A DNA stretch of 64,000 nucleotides. Origin: Shinella zoogloeoides. Lineage in GTDB: Bacteria; Pseudomonadota; Alphaproteobacteria; Rhizobiales; Rhizobiaceae. The translations under genes were made by a program, and so were the position numbers. Numbering within the stretch: the stretch's first letter is position 1; each line of letters starts with the position of its first letter. Under the pieces are notes generated by a model that saw nothing but the letters and a program-made list of their open reading frames with translations, made no database searches and was not told the origin of the DNA. The DNA is taken from NCBI RefSeq assembly GCF_022682305.1, contig NZ_CP093528.1:2431501-2495500 (forward strand). Reading direction: 5' to 3'. Of the stretch, positions 25,542 to 32,741 are shown piece by piece.

Positions 25542-26789
25542 ATGTTCAGTTTTCTGTCTCGAAGAGATTTGCAACGGGTTGCAACAGATGCGGGCAACGA
25601 GAGCCGCAGCCTCGCCGACCCGACACCTTATGACTTCCAAGTCTTCGGCGCGATTGCGTCCACCGCTGGCGTTGCAGTCTCGGCCGCCTCTGCCATGACC
25701 GTTCCCGCCGTCGCCGCTGGCGTCAGGGCGATTTCCGAAGCCATTGGCATCTTGCCTTTGCACGCCTACCGCCGCGAGGCGAACGGCTCCCGTGAGCGCG
25801 AGAACGATCACCCGGCATATGGCCTCCTGAACGGCGATGCCTGCCCGTGGACGCGTGGCCCTCAGCTCCGCGAGCTTCTTACCGCCGACGCCATCCTCCA
25901 CGGCAACGGCTATGCGCTGATCGTTCGAGACCGCGAGGGCGAACCGCGCGAGCTGCATCGTCTCCAGCCCTCCATCGTTTCAGTCGAGCTGGACGGCGCG
26001 ACCGGCGAGCCCCGCTATCGCCTGAGTACGAGCAACGGCCGCCGCACCATCGCATTCGGGGACATGCTGCACATCCGCGCGCCGTCGTCACTGTCTGCCG
26101 ATGGCATCTCCGGCAAAAGCCCGATCATGGAAGCGCGGGATGCCGTTGGCCTCCTAATCACCATGCAGCAGCATGCTTGCCGGCTCTTCGCCAACGGCGG
26201 CCGGCCATCGGGCATCCTCTCTTTCCCCCAACGGCTCGGCGCGGAAGTCGCCACACGCATTAAGGCAAGCTGGCAGGCCGCAACAGCCGGCGGCAATTCC
26301 GGCGGCACAGCCGTTTTGGAAGAAGGCGGCGTCTTCACCCCACTTTCGTTCAAATCGACTGACGCCCAGTTTCTCGAAATCTGGGGCCTCGCTATTACGG
26401 AACTCGCCCGTGTCCTGCGCGTGCCGCCGGTCCTTCTTATGGACTACAGCCGCCAGACCTGGGCGAACGCCGAGACAGGTGGCCAGCAGTTCCTTACCTA
26501 CAGCCTTGCCCCGTGGCTTTCCCGATGGGAGGCAGAGGCAACATTGAAGCTCATCGCGCAGGAAGATCGCGACACCCTCTATGTCGAGCACCTGACGGAT
26601 GCCCTTCTCCGCGCTGACTTCGCTACCCGTGCCACCGCTTACGGCCAATATCGCAGCATGGGGGCGATGACGGCCAACGAGGTGCGCGCCGGCCTCAACC
26701 TGCCGCCGCTGGCTGACGGCAACAGCCTCGCCAATCCCTACACCTCCACCGGCGCAGGCAATGGCCAGGAAGGCGGCGGCAATGAGTGA
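25542..26789 (+). CDS. HK97-family phage portal protein
   Basis: A 415-residue portal that forms the dodecameric DNA channel at the head vertex. Characteristic stretches are VAAGVRAISEAIGILPLHAY, LLNGDACPWTRG, GDMLHIRAP followed by GISGKSP, and the C-terminal LMDYSRQTWANAE and LAPWLSRWEAE. GAGGGTGTCGG precedes the ATG. It is the first rightward structural gene. Its N-terminal codons contain one of the dispersed palindromes (25569-25584), read as LQRVAT. Confidence 0.93.
   Translation: MFSFLSRRDLQRVATDAGNESRSLADPTPYDFQVFGAIASTAGVAVSAASAMTVPAVAAGVRAISEAIGILPLHAYRREANGSRERENDHPAYGLLNGDACPWTRGPQLRELLTADAILHGNGYALIVRDREGEPRELHRLQPSIVSVELDGATGEPRYRLSTSNGRRTIAFGDMLHIRAPSSLSADGISGKSPIMEARDAVGLLITMQQHACRLFANGGRPSGILSFPQRLGAEVATRIKASWQAATAGGNSGGTAVLEEGGVFTPLSFKSTDAQFLEIWGLAITELARVLRVPPVLLMDYSRQTWANAETGGQQFLTYSLAPWLSRWEAEATLKLIAQEDRDTLYVEHLTDALLRADFATRATAYGQYRSMGAMTANEVRAGLNLPPLADGNSLANPYTSTGAGNGQEGGGNE
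25569..25584. repeat. Dispersed palindrome, copy 1
   Basis: TTGCAACGGGTTGCAA: arms TTGCAAC and GTTGCAA around GG, within the portal gene. Confidence 0.85.
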
Positions 26790-27144
26790 GCGCGAGCCCA
26801 TCCGCCAATTCTTCGGCGATGCCGAGTATGCATTCCATCTGCCGCCCGAACTCGTGATCGAGCTGGAGCGCAAGACCGCCCACGGCATCGGCGGCCTATT
26901 CCGGCGCTTCCTAGCTTCGGATTTCGGGTTTTCCGACCTGACCGAAGTCCTTCGCCTGGGCCTCGTCGGCGGCGGCATGGACCCGAAAGAAGCGTCGGCC
27001 CTCGTCGCGACCTATGCGGCCATCCTGCCCGTAACGCGCCTTTACCTGACAGCCATGCCCGTACTGGACGCGCTCATGTCCGGCACCGTGCAACCAGTTG
27101 CAAAACGCCCCCGCAGAAGGAAGACCGATGCACAAGCTGAGTGA
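26782..27144 (+). CDS. Gene-transfer-agent family (GTA gp10-like / TAC) protein
   Basis: A 120-residue protein with the family pattern YAFHLPPELVIELERKTAHG, GIGGLFRRF, and EVLRLGLVGGGMDPKEASAL. Its ATG overlaps the portal stop. In related phages and GTAs the protein is a tail assembly or chaperone-type component; its place between portal and protease is unusual. A degenerate copy of the dispersed palindrome lies at the 3' end and encodes VQPVAK. Confidence 0.78.
   Translation: MSEREPIRQFFGDAEYAFHLPPELVIELERKTAHGIGGLFRRFLASDFGFSDLTEVLRLGLVGGGMDPKEASALVATYAAILPVTRLYLTAMPVLDALMSGTVQPVAKRPRRRKTDAQAE
27089..27102. repeat. Dispersed palindrome, copy 2
   Basis: TGCAACCAGTTGCA: six-base arms around CA, in the GTA-type gene just before the prohead protease start. 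Confidence 0.75.
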
Positions 27145-27658
27145 AATGGATTTCGAAGTCCGCTTCGGCGATGTGGGCGATGCCGGTGAGATCGAAGGCA
27201 CGGCCGTCACGTTCAACGTCGTGGACTCCTACCGCACCGAGTTCGCACCCGATGCCTTCCGGGGCATCGAAGGGCGCACGGTCCCGATGCTCTGGAGCCA
27301 TGACCCGGCCAACGTGATTGGCTCCTGGTCTTCGTTCCACGTCCGCGCCGACGGCCTCACCGCCAAGGGCAAGCTCAACCTTGCCGTAGCGAAAGCCCTG
27401 GAGGTGCGCTCGCTCCTCCAGGCTGGCGACGTGAAGGGCCTCAGCATAGGTTTCGCCACTGTGAAAGACGAACGCCGGGCAAATGGCGTTCGTCGCATCC
27501 TTGAGGCCAGCCTGAAGGAAATCAGCATCGTCGCGTTCCCGGCCGTGCCCGGCAGCGGCATCACGAAAGTTCGTACCTCCACCCATGGCACCGAGACGGC
27601 AGCAGCGGCTTTCGCAGCGGCCTGCCGCGCTGCCGCCACCAGCCTGAAAGGAAAGTGA
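27128..27658 (+). CDS. HK97-type prohead protease
   Basis: A 176-residue maturation protease that trims scaffold and capsid subunits. The catalytic His is in PMLWSHDPANVIG and the catalytic Ser in GDVKGLSIGFAT, with the typical ISIVAFPAVPGSGI strand after it. The start with AAGGAAGACCG upstream is used; a start 10 codons earlier is possible. It overlaps the previous gene by 17 bases and ends just before the capsid gene. Confidence 0.9.
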   Translation: MHKLSEMDFEVRFGDVGDAGEIEGTAVTFNVVDSYRTEFAPDAFRGIEGRTVPMLWSHDPANVIGSWSSFHVRADGLTAKGKLNLAVAKALEVRSLLQAGDVKGLSIGFATVKDERRANGVRRILEASLKEISIVAFPAVPGSGITKVRTSTHGTETAAAAFAAACRAAATSLKGK

Positions 27659-27660
27659 GC

Positions 27661-28809
27661 ATGCATCCCGAAATTATTGAAACCCGCGCTGACCCGGCCG
27701 ACAATGACCCGCTGGCAGTGGCTACCGCCGCAGTGGAAGAGCTGCGCACCGCCGCAGAGCAGCGCCACACCGCGCACCAGACCGAAGTTCGCGGCCTGAC
27801 CGACCGTATCGCCCAACTCGAAACCCGCCTTTCGCGTCCCGGCAGCCAGCAGGAACAGCGCAACGAGCCGGCACCGGAGCAGCGCGCGTTCGTGAACTAC
27901 CTCCGCCGTGGCGAGCATGGGCTTTCCGCCGAAGAAGTCCGCGCCATGACGGTCGCGACGGACTCGGCGGGCGGCTTCCTCGTGCCCGAAAACTTCGTCG
28001 CCGAACTCCTCAAGGGCATCGTGCAGTTCTCGCCCATCCGCCAGTATGCCCGCGTCATGACGATTGCCGGCGCAGACGTCACGATGCCGAAGCGCACCGG
28101 CACCATGACGGCCGCATGGGTTGGTGAGACCGCCGACCGCACCGGCACCCAGGCGACGTATGATCAGGTGAAGCTCACCCCGTTCGAGGCAGCCTGCTAT
28201 ATCGATATCTCCAATCAGCTCCTGGAGGATGCGGCTTTCGATCTCGCTTCCGAAGTCGCTTTCGACGGCGCGGAAGAATTCGGCCGCCTGGAGGGCGCAG
28301 CCTTCGTTGCTGGCGACGGCACCGGCAAGCCGAAGGGCATTCTTGCCGACACGTCCATTGCGACGATTGCGACCGGCAATGCCTCGACACTGGGCACCGC
28401 TCCGGCCGACAAGCTCATCGACGCATTCTATGCCCTGCCGGCACCCTACCGCGCATCGGCGACCTGGGGCATGAATTCCAACACGCTCGCCGCCGTCCGC
28501 AAGCTTAAGGACGGCCAGGGCAATTTCCTCTGGCAGCCCGGCCTTGCCGCAGGCCAGCCGGAAACCATCCTCGGCCGCCCCGTCGCCGAGCTGCCGGACA
28601 TGCCGGATGTCGCCGCCAACGCGCTCCCCATCGTCTTCGGCGACTTCGCCCAGGGCTATCGCATCGTGGACCGTGTTTCGCTCGCCCTCCTGCGCGACCC
28701 CTTCAGCCTTGCGACCAAGGGCCAGACCCGCTTCCACCTCCGCCGTCGTGTCGGCGGCGGCGTTGTGAAGCCGGACGCCTTCAAGCTCATCAAGGTCGCG
28801 ACGGCATAA
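27661..28809 (+). CDS. HK97-family major capsid protein
   Basis: A 382-residue capsid subunit. The N-terminal delta-domain (about 1-85) is a coiled coil (for example GLTDRIAQLETRLS) removed by the protease. The HK97 core starts near AFVNYLRRGEHG with the conserved SAGGFLVPENF and TAAWVGE, then GAAFVAGDGTGKPKGI and MNSNTLAAVRKLKD. AAAGGAAAGTGAGC precedes the ATG. A hairpin at 28820-28842 follows the gene. Confidence 0.95.
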   Translation: MHPEIIETRADPADNDPLAVATAAVEELRTAAEQRHTAHQTEVRGLTDRIAQLETRLSRPGSQQEQRNEPAPEQRAFVNYLRRGEHGLSAEEVRAMTVATDSAGGFLVPENFVAELLKGIVQFSPIRQYARVMTIAGADVTMPKRTGTMTAAWVGETADRTGTQATYDQVKLTPFEAACYIDISNQLLEDAAFDLASEVAFDGAEEFGRLEGAAFVAGDGTGKPKGILADTSIATIATGNASTLGTAPADKLIDAFYALPAPYRASATWGMNSNTLAAVRKLKDGQGNFLWQPGLAAGQPETILGRPVAELPDMPDVAANALPIVFGDFAQGYRIVDRVSLALLRDPFSLATKGQTRFHLRRRVGGGVVKPDAFKLIKVATA

Positions 28810-28819
28810 GCAATTACCC

Positions 28820-28842
28820 ACGGGCGGCCCGCAGCCGCCCGT
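28820..28842 (+). terminator. Hairpin after the capsid gene
   Basis: ACGGGCGG-CCCGCAG-CCGCCCGT followed by TTTC. It may partly terminate transcription and set a high capsid to low tail-protein ratio. The T-run is short. Confidence 0.55.
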
Positions 28843-28869
28843 TTCACCAGTTCTCAGAGGATCAAAGCC

Positions 28870-29346
28870 ATGACCATGACCACCGCCGCAGGGACTGTTG
28901 TCTCGATTGGCACTACTGAAAAGTTCACCACCGCCGTTGCCTATGCCGGTGACGACTGGACACCTATTGCGAATATCGAAGATGTCGGCGAGGCCGGTTC
29001 TGAAGCCGAAATCGTTGTCGGCAAGTTTGTTGACCAGACCTATACCCGCAAGCTGAAGGGCTCGCGCGACAACGGCACCATGGAACTCGTGGTTGCCCGC
29101 GACAGTGATGATGAGGGCTATGCCGCCCTTGTCGCCGCCGAGCAGTCTAGCGCCGCCTATAACTTCCAGGTTGAGCTGAACGACAAGCCGACAGCCGGCG
29201 CGAGCCCGAAGAACTCGAAGTTCTATTTTTCGGCCATCGTTGCCAGCCGGAAAAACTCCTTCGGCGGCGCGGATGACATCGTCAAGACGACGTTCACGCT
29301 GGCCATCTCAGGCCCGATCATCGAAGTCGCAGCTTCGGCCACGTAA
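28870..29346 (+). CDS. Phage major tail tube protein
   Basis: A 158-residue protein with the beta-rich profile of siphophage tail tubes: IANIEDVGEAGSEAEIVVGK, then a strand rich in charged residues (TRKLKGSRDNGTMELVVARD) and a late KNSKFYFSAIVASRKNSFG strand pair. AGAGGATCAAAGCC precedes the ATG. Its location directly after the capsid gene, before the connectors, departs from the usual head-then-tail order. Confidence 0.85.
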   Translation: MTMTTAAGTVVSIGTTEKFTTAVAYAGDDWTPIANIEDVGEAGSEAEIVVGKFVDQTYTRKLKGSRDNGTMELVVARDSDDEGYAALVAAEQSSAAYNFQVELNDKPTAGASPKNSKFYFSAIVASRKNSFGGADDIVKTTFTLAISGPIIEVAASAT

Positions 29347-29360
29347 GCGGGAAACCGACG

Positions 29361-29930
29361 ATGAAGCTGGCGGAAGAAATCCTCATCACTCTGGCAGGCG
29401 AGACGGTCGAGCTTCGGCCGTCCCTCCGCCATGCGCTCCGCCTGGAGCGTCGTGAAGGCGGCTTCCGCCAGCTTCTTATTGACCTGGGTGAGCAGAGCCT
29501 CAGCGCCTCCGTCGAGATCGTAGAACCACATTATGACGGCGACCTCGTTGAGCATCGCGTCTTTGACGCCCTTCCAGCCATTCTGCCCGCGCTCACGGCC
29601 TATGTGCTGGCTTGCGCCGGCATCGACGCGGGAAAGGTACGGGCGGAGCGTGGCGAGGGCGATGCAAAGCGTGAAACCCAGCCTTTCGGCGATCACCTCG
29701 CCGCCCTCTATAAATTCGGCACGGGTTGGATGGGCTGGACGCCAGAAGAGACATTGGACGCCACGCCGGCAGAAATCACCCTCGCCTATGAGGGGCACCT
29801 AGACATGCTGCGCGCCATCCACGGCGGCGGCGAAAAGTCCTCGAAACCCAAAGCCGCCGATAGCAGGCCGATTGCGGATAAATTCCGCGCTGCCTTCTCC
29901 GCCATCGGCACCACGAAAGCAGAGAGTTAG
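29361..29930 (+). CDS. Tail assembly chaperone-like protein
   Basis: A 189-residue protein immediately after the tail tube gene. The start LAEEILITLAGETVELRPSL, then RHALRLERREGG, matches the amino end of phage tail assembly chaperones, and a C-terminal tail is rich in Lys and Ala. The element therefore has two chaperone-type genes (this and 26782-27144). A frameshift product is not evident. Assignment rests on position and the N-terminal pattern. Confidence 0.68.
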   Translation: MKLAEEILITLAGETVELRPSLRHALRLERREGGFRQLLIDLGEQSLSASVEIVEPHYDGDLVEHRVFDALPAILPALTAYVLACAGIDAGKVRAERGEGDAKRETQPFGDHLAALYKFGTGWMGWTPEETLDATPAEITLAYEGHLDMLRAIHGGGEKSSKPKAADSRPIADKFRAAFSAIGTTKAES

Positions 29931-29932
29931 TC

Positions 29933-30238
29933 ATGGGCCGGCGCAGCGAAAACAAGGAAGAAGATGAATGCCTCGGCGGATGGGCAGCTCTGGTTAATGA
30001 GCTGATCGCCGAAAATTCCATCCCGGTCGCGCACGTAGCAGACGCCACCAAGATAAGCAGATGCGTGCTCTACAAATTCCTTGCCGGCCTGGGCTCCCTC
30101 TCCATATTTCAGCTCGAAAGAGTGTTGGCGTTCTTTGATTACGAGCTTGACGCCCTCAAGGCCGCACCGAAGACCACAGTCAGAATTCGCAAGCGCGCAC
30201 GCCCCGTTGCAACGGGTTGCAAAGCTGAGGTGCTGTGA
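29933..30238 (+). CDS. Small HTH (Cro/C1-like) protein
   Basis: A 101-residue protein with a helix-turn-helix-like core: VNELIAENSIPVAHVADATK then ISRCVLYKFLAGL and a C-terminal helix. It lies within the structural operon and is followed by HNH and tandem-HTH genes, each overlapping the previous by a few bases. The C-terminal codons contain a dispersed palindrome (30207-30222), read here as VATGC. The role may be regulation or DNA packaging. Confidence 0.62.
   Translation: MGRRSENKEEDECLGGWAALVNELIAENSIPVAHVADATKISRCVLYKFLAGLGSLSIFQLERVLAFFDYELDALKAAPKTTVRIRKRARPVATGCKAEVL
30207..30222. repeat. Dispersed palindrome, copy 3
   Basis: TTGCAACGGGTTGCAA, identical to copy 1, near the end of the HTH gene, 15 bases before the HNH gene. 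Confidence 0.85.
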
Positions 30239-30579
30239 TGCCCAGGAGCGCGCCTTCCATTCGAGCTTGCGGGTGTGTCGTCGCCTCTGGCCAGAGGTGC
30301 GCGCATATGCTCGCCCGCGATCGGGAACGCAAAGCACGCCATGATGCCCAGCGGCCGACAGCCCGCGAGCGCGGCTATGACAGCAAGTGGGATAAAGAGC
30401 GCGCCGTCTATCTGAAGGCGTACCCCAACTGCGCAATGTGCGGCCGACCGGCTGCCCTGGTCGACCACAAGACCCCGCACAAGGGCGACAAGCGCCTCTT
30501 CTGGTCGCGCTCGAACTGGCAGCCCCTGTGCACGCCCTGCCATTCGTCTCGCAAGCAATCTGAGGAGCGCCGGCCATGA
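30238..30579 (+). CDS. HNH endonuclease
   Basis: A 113-residue HNH nuclease. It shows RERGYDSKWDKERAVYLKA, then the CAMCGRPAALVDHKTP Cys pair and catalytic His, and the CTPCHSSRKQ second Cys pair with the final His. Such nucleases sit beside terminase genes and are needed for DNA cleavage in cos-type packaging. The ATG overlaps the upstream stop. Confidence 0.9.
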   Translation: MPRSAPSIRACGCVVASGQRCAHMLARDRERKARHDAQRPTARERGYDSKWDKERAVYLKAYPNCAMCGRPAALVDHKTPHKGDKRLFWSRSNWQPLCTPCHSSRKQSEERRP

Positions 30580-30953
30580 AGTTGAGCACGCCCAACATCG
30601 AAGGCGCAGTCCGCTACCAATTTCGGGGCCAGTGGCTCACCGTCCGCGAGATCATGAAGGCCACGGGATGGCCAAAGGCGACCGTCTACAAGCGCCGCCG
30701 TGGCGCACGCGTTCTTGAGGCCGCAGAAGTTGAGGAAGAGGAGCGCCAGCGCCTCGCCCATGCGCATCCCAAGGCGATCTATGTCGAGCTTGGCGGCAAG
30801 CGCCTGTCACTCTCCGGTTGGGCGCGAGAGTTGGGCGTCCCGTATCCCACACTATATAAGTGGTTGCGCAGAGACGGCCTTAGCGTAGAACAAATCGCAA
30901 ACAATATGCACGCTGGATATGAGCGGCGGCCGAAGAGGAGAGTAGCAACGTGA
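30576..30953 (+). CDS. Tandem helix-turn-helix protein, candidate small terminase
   Basis: A 125-residue basic protein that overlaps the HNH gene by 4 bases. It contains two similar halves: YQFRGQWLTVREIMKATG followed by WPKATVYKRRRG, and YVELGGKRLSLSGWARELG followed by VPYPTLYKWLRRDG. The alignment of the halves (aromatic or hydrophobic start, Gly-Gly turn, HTH ending VYK/LYK) suggests an internal duplication of a DNA-binding unit. No classical small terminase is present in the element, and HNH genes are usually next to one, so this is my best candidate. That role is an inference. Confidence 0.68.
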   Translation: MKLSTPNIEGAVRYQFRGQWLTVREIMKATGWPKATVYKRRRGARVLEAAEVEEEERQRLAHAHPKAIYVELGGKRLSLSGWARELGVPYPTLYKWLRRDGLSVEQIANNMHAGYERRPKRRVAT

Positions 30954-30955
30954 AG

Positions 30956-31189
30956 CTATATTCTCCTTGTTCTCAGATATTCCCGCCCCAACTCCGTTAT
31001 CTCCGCGTGCGCGTGCGTGCCTCTCAGCAGTCCATGCAGCCAGAGATCGCCGAACTCACAAAAATCAGGAGATGCGCCAGGGCTGCGGCTGAGCCTGCTC
31101 AGTTCATCGTAAGCCTTATAGCCAATGTCAGGGATATCGTGGGCGGATTTACTCACGGGAGGCTCTTTCTTCCAGGGCAGTCGCTCCAT
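30956..31189 (-). CDS. Possible leftward small hypothetical protein in the structural operon
   Basis: A frame of 77 codons from an ATG (MERLPWKKEPPVSKSAHDIP...), on the strand opposite to the operon, filling a gap of 340 bases. The composition (KSAHDIPDIGYKAYDELSR, GDLWLHGLLRG) is more protein-like than the overlapping rightward frame. No clear ribosome-binding site is visible; a TTG start nine codons upstream is the alternative. It may be an accessory gene. Confidence 0.4.
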   Translation of the reverse strand: MERLPWKKEPPVSKSAHDIPDIGYKAYDELSRLSRSPGASPDFCEFGDLWLHGLLRGTHAHAEITELGREYLRTRRI

Positions 31190-31295
31190 GAAGACGGCAT
31201 ACCGGGGGTAGGTCAAGACTTTTCGAAATACGGCAGGGACCGGCGCGGGAAGGCACGCGCACGATTTGCAATCAATAACGTTGATGGATTAAGCC

Positions 31296-31598
31296 ATGTC
31301 GATCATTTCTCTTGAAGATATCAAAGCGCATCTTGCCATCGACACCGCCGAGGATGATGCGCTCCTCATCGCAAAAGTCGCCACCGCCGAGGCTTGGCTC
31401 GCGAAGTTCATCGGCTCCCCGCTGGATGATGTCACGGCCTTTCCTGACGGGACGCCAGCCCCGCTTGAGGAGGCCGTCCGGCAACTCGCCGGGCACCTCT
31501 ATGAAAACCGGGAAGCCTCGCTGGTGGGCGTGTCGGCCGACCTCCTTCCGTTGGGCGTCTTCGATCTTGTAGCGCCCTATCGCGCCTGGGTATTCTGA
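31296..31598 (+). CDS. Head-tail connector protein, HK97 gp6-like
   Basis: A 100-residue protein with the typical gp6 start SLEDIKAHLAIDTAEDDALL and the helix IAKVATAEAWLAKFIG, then PLEEAVRQLAGHLYENREA. It forms a ring below the portal. It starts the second block of structural genes, after the unassigned gap. Confidence 0.88.
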   Translation: MSIISLEDIKAHLAIDTAEDDALLIAKVATAEAWLAKFIGSPLDDVTAFPDGTPAPLEEAVRQLAGHLYENREASLVGVSADLLPLGVFDLVAPYRAWVF

Positions 31599-31599
31599 C

Positions 31600-32004
31600 A
31601 TGGCAAAGCAATCCGCCCGTTTGCAGCGGCGTCTCGCCGCTATCCCGAAGGCCGCAAAGCAGGCGGTCGCGCCAGCCCTCACACGCGCTGGCGTCGACCT
31701 TGCCATGTCCATGCGCTTCCTCGCCCCGGTAGACAGCGGCGATCTGCGCGACAGCATCACCGTCACGGCACCCGGAGAGCAGACGCCACCGTACTCCCAG
31801 CCCGGCGGCTCCCGCGTGGCCGGCGAACTTGAGGTGATCGTGACCGCCGGCAATGAGGACGTTCGCTACCCTCATCTCGTGGAATACGGGGCGGCGAATG
31901 CTCCAGCCCAGCCGTTCTTCTGGCCGGCCTTTCGCCTGAAGCGCAAGGTCTTGGCCCAACGCGTAAAGCGCGCCGTGCGCAAAGCCGTGAAGGAGGCAAA
32001 ATAA
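31600..32004 (+). CDS. HK97 gp10-like tail completion protein
   Basis: A 134-residue protein with the gp10 family pattern: KQAVAPALTRAGVDLAMSMR, FLAPVDSGDLRDSI, YSQPGGSRVAG, and YPHLVEYGAANAPAQPFFWP with a Lys/Arg-rich tail. It acts at the head-tail junction. It starts one base after the connector gene and overlaps the next by one base. Confidence 0.9.
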   Translation: MAKQSARLQRRLAAIPKAAKQAVAPALTRAGVDLAMSMRFLAPVDSGDLRDSITVTAPGEQTPPYSQPGGSRVAGELEVIVTAGNEDVRYPHLVEYGAANAPAQPFFWPAFRLKRKVLAQRVKRAVRKAVKEAK

Positions 32005-32411
32005 TGGAGCCGTCGCTCGCCCTTCAAGCCGCCGTCCGCACCCGCCTCGTGGCATCGTCGGCGCTCGTTGCGCTCGTGCCCGCCGCGAACATCCGCGATG
32101 CCAACGGGCTGCCCTCCGTCTTCCCTTGCGTTCTTATCGGTGAAGGCCAGACGCTCCCAGGCGGCGATATCGCGCGCCAGCGGCATGAAGCCTTCCTCGA
32201 CCTTCACATCTGGGCGAAGGAAACCGGCCTCGTCATCGGCAAGCAGATCGCCGGAGCCATCCGCGCCGCCCTCGTGGATACGAACTGGACCGCCACGGGC
32301 CTGCACGTCGCCGACCTTCACGTCACCGGCTCCCGCTTCCTTCGTGACCCTGATGGCGTTCATTCACATGGCGTCCTGTCTCTGGCCGCCGTCGTCAAGG
32401 AGGTGCGGTGA
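32004..32411 (+). CDS. DUF3168 tail-terminator-like protein
   Basis: A 135-residue protein of the DUF3168 (gp17/tail terminator) type. Hallmarks are LQAAVRTRLVASSALVALVP, VFPCVLIGEG and HEAFLDLHIWAKETG, and the end HSHGVLSLAAVVKEVR. It caps the tail tube in family members. Confidence 0.88.
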   Translation: MEPSLALQAAVRTRLVASSALVALVPAANIRDANGLPSVFPCVLIGEGQTLPGGDIARQRHEAFLDLHIWAKETGLVIGKQIAGAIRAALVDTNWTATGLHVADLHVTGSRFLRDPDGVHSHGVLSLAAVVKEVR

Positions 32412-32725
32412 TGCGCGCCGGCAAGCTCGACAAGACCATCACCATCGAACGGCGCGGCGAGATCGTTGACGACTTCGGGACTGTCACGGAAGGCTGGGCC
32501 TCGCTCGCGACCGTTCGCGCCCAGGTCATCCAGCAGGGCACGGAAGAATTTCTCCAGAACGCTGGCACCGACGCGCAAACCGCCATCGTCTTCCGCATTC
32601 GTCGGCTGTCGGACCTCACGACCGCCGACCGTGTGAGCTATGGCGGCAGGGCTTTCGACGTGAAGGAAATCAAAGAACTCGGCAGACGCGGCGGCCTTGA
32701 TCTGCGATGCGTGGCGGGAGGCTGA
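32411..32725 (+). CDS. Phage head closure (head-tail adaptor) protein
   Basis: A 104-residue SPP1 gp16/HK97 gp9-like protein: MRAGKLDKTITIERRGEIVD, then the GTVTEGWASLATVRAQVIQQ strand pair and the VFRIRRLSDLTTADRVSY motif. The ATG overlaps the previous stop. The stop lies one base before the proposed TTG of the terminase. Confidence 0.9.
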   Translation: MRAGKLDKTITIERRGEIVDDFGTVTEGWASLATVRAQVIQQGTEEFLQNAGTDAQTAIVFRIRRLSDLTTADRVSYGGRAFDVKEIKELGRRGGLDLRCVAGG

Positions 32726-32726
32726 A

Positions 32727-32741
32727 TTGCAACCCGTTGCA
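32727..32741. repeat. Dispersed palindrome, copy 4
   Basis: TTGCAACCCGTTGCA: arms TTGCAAC and GTTGCA around CC; its first bases form the proposed terL TTG start. Confidence 0.8.

Noticed and set aside
30950..31315. Rightward 121-codon frame in the structural-gene gap
   Set aside because: Starts with GTG at an ATGA-type overlap but the composition is Arg/Cys-rich and unlike protein; the opposite strand looks better.
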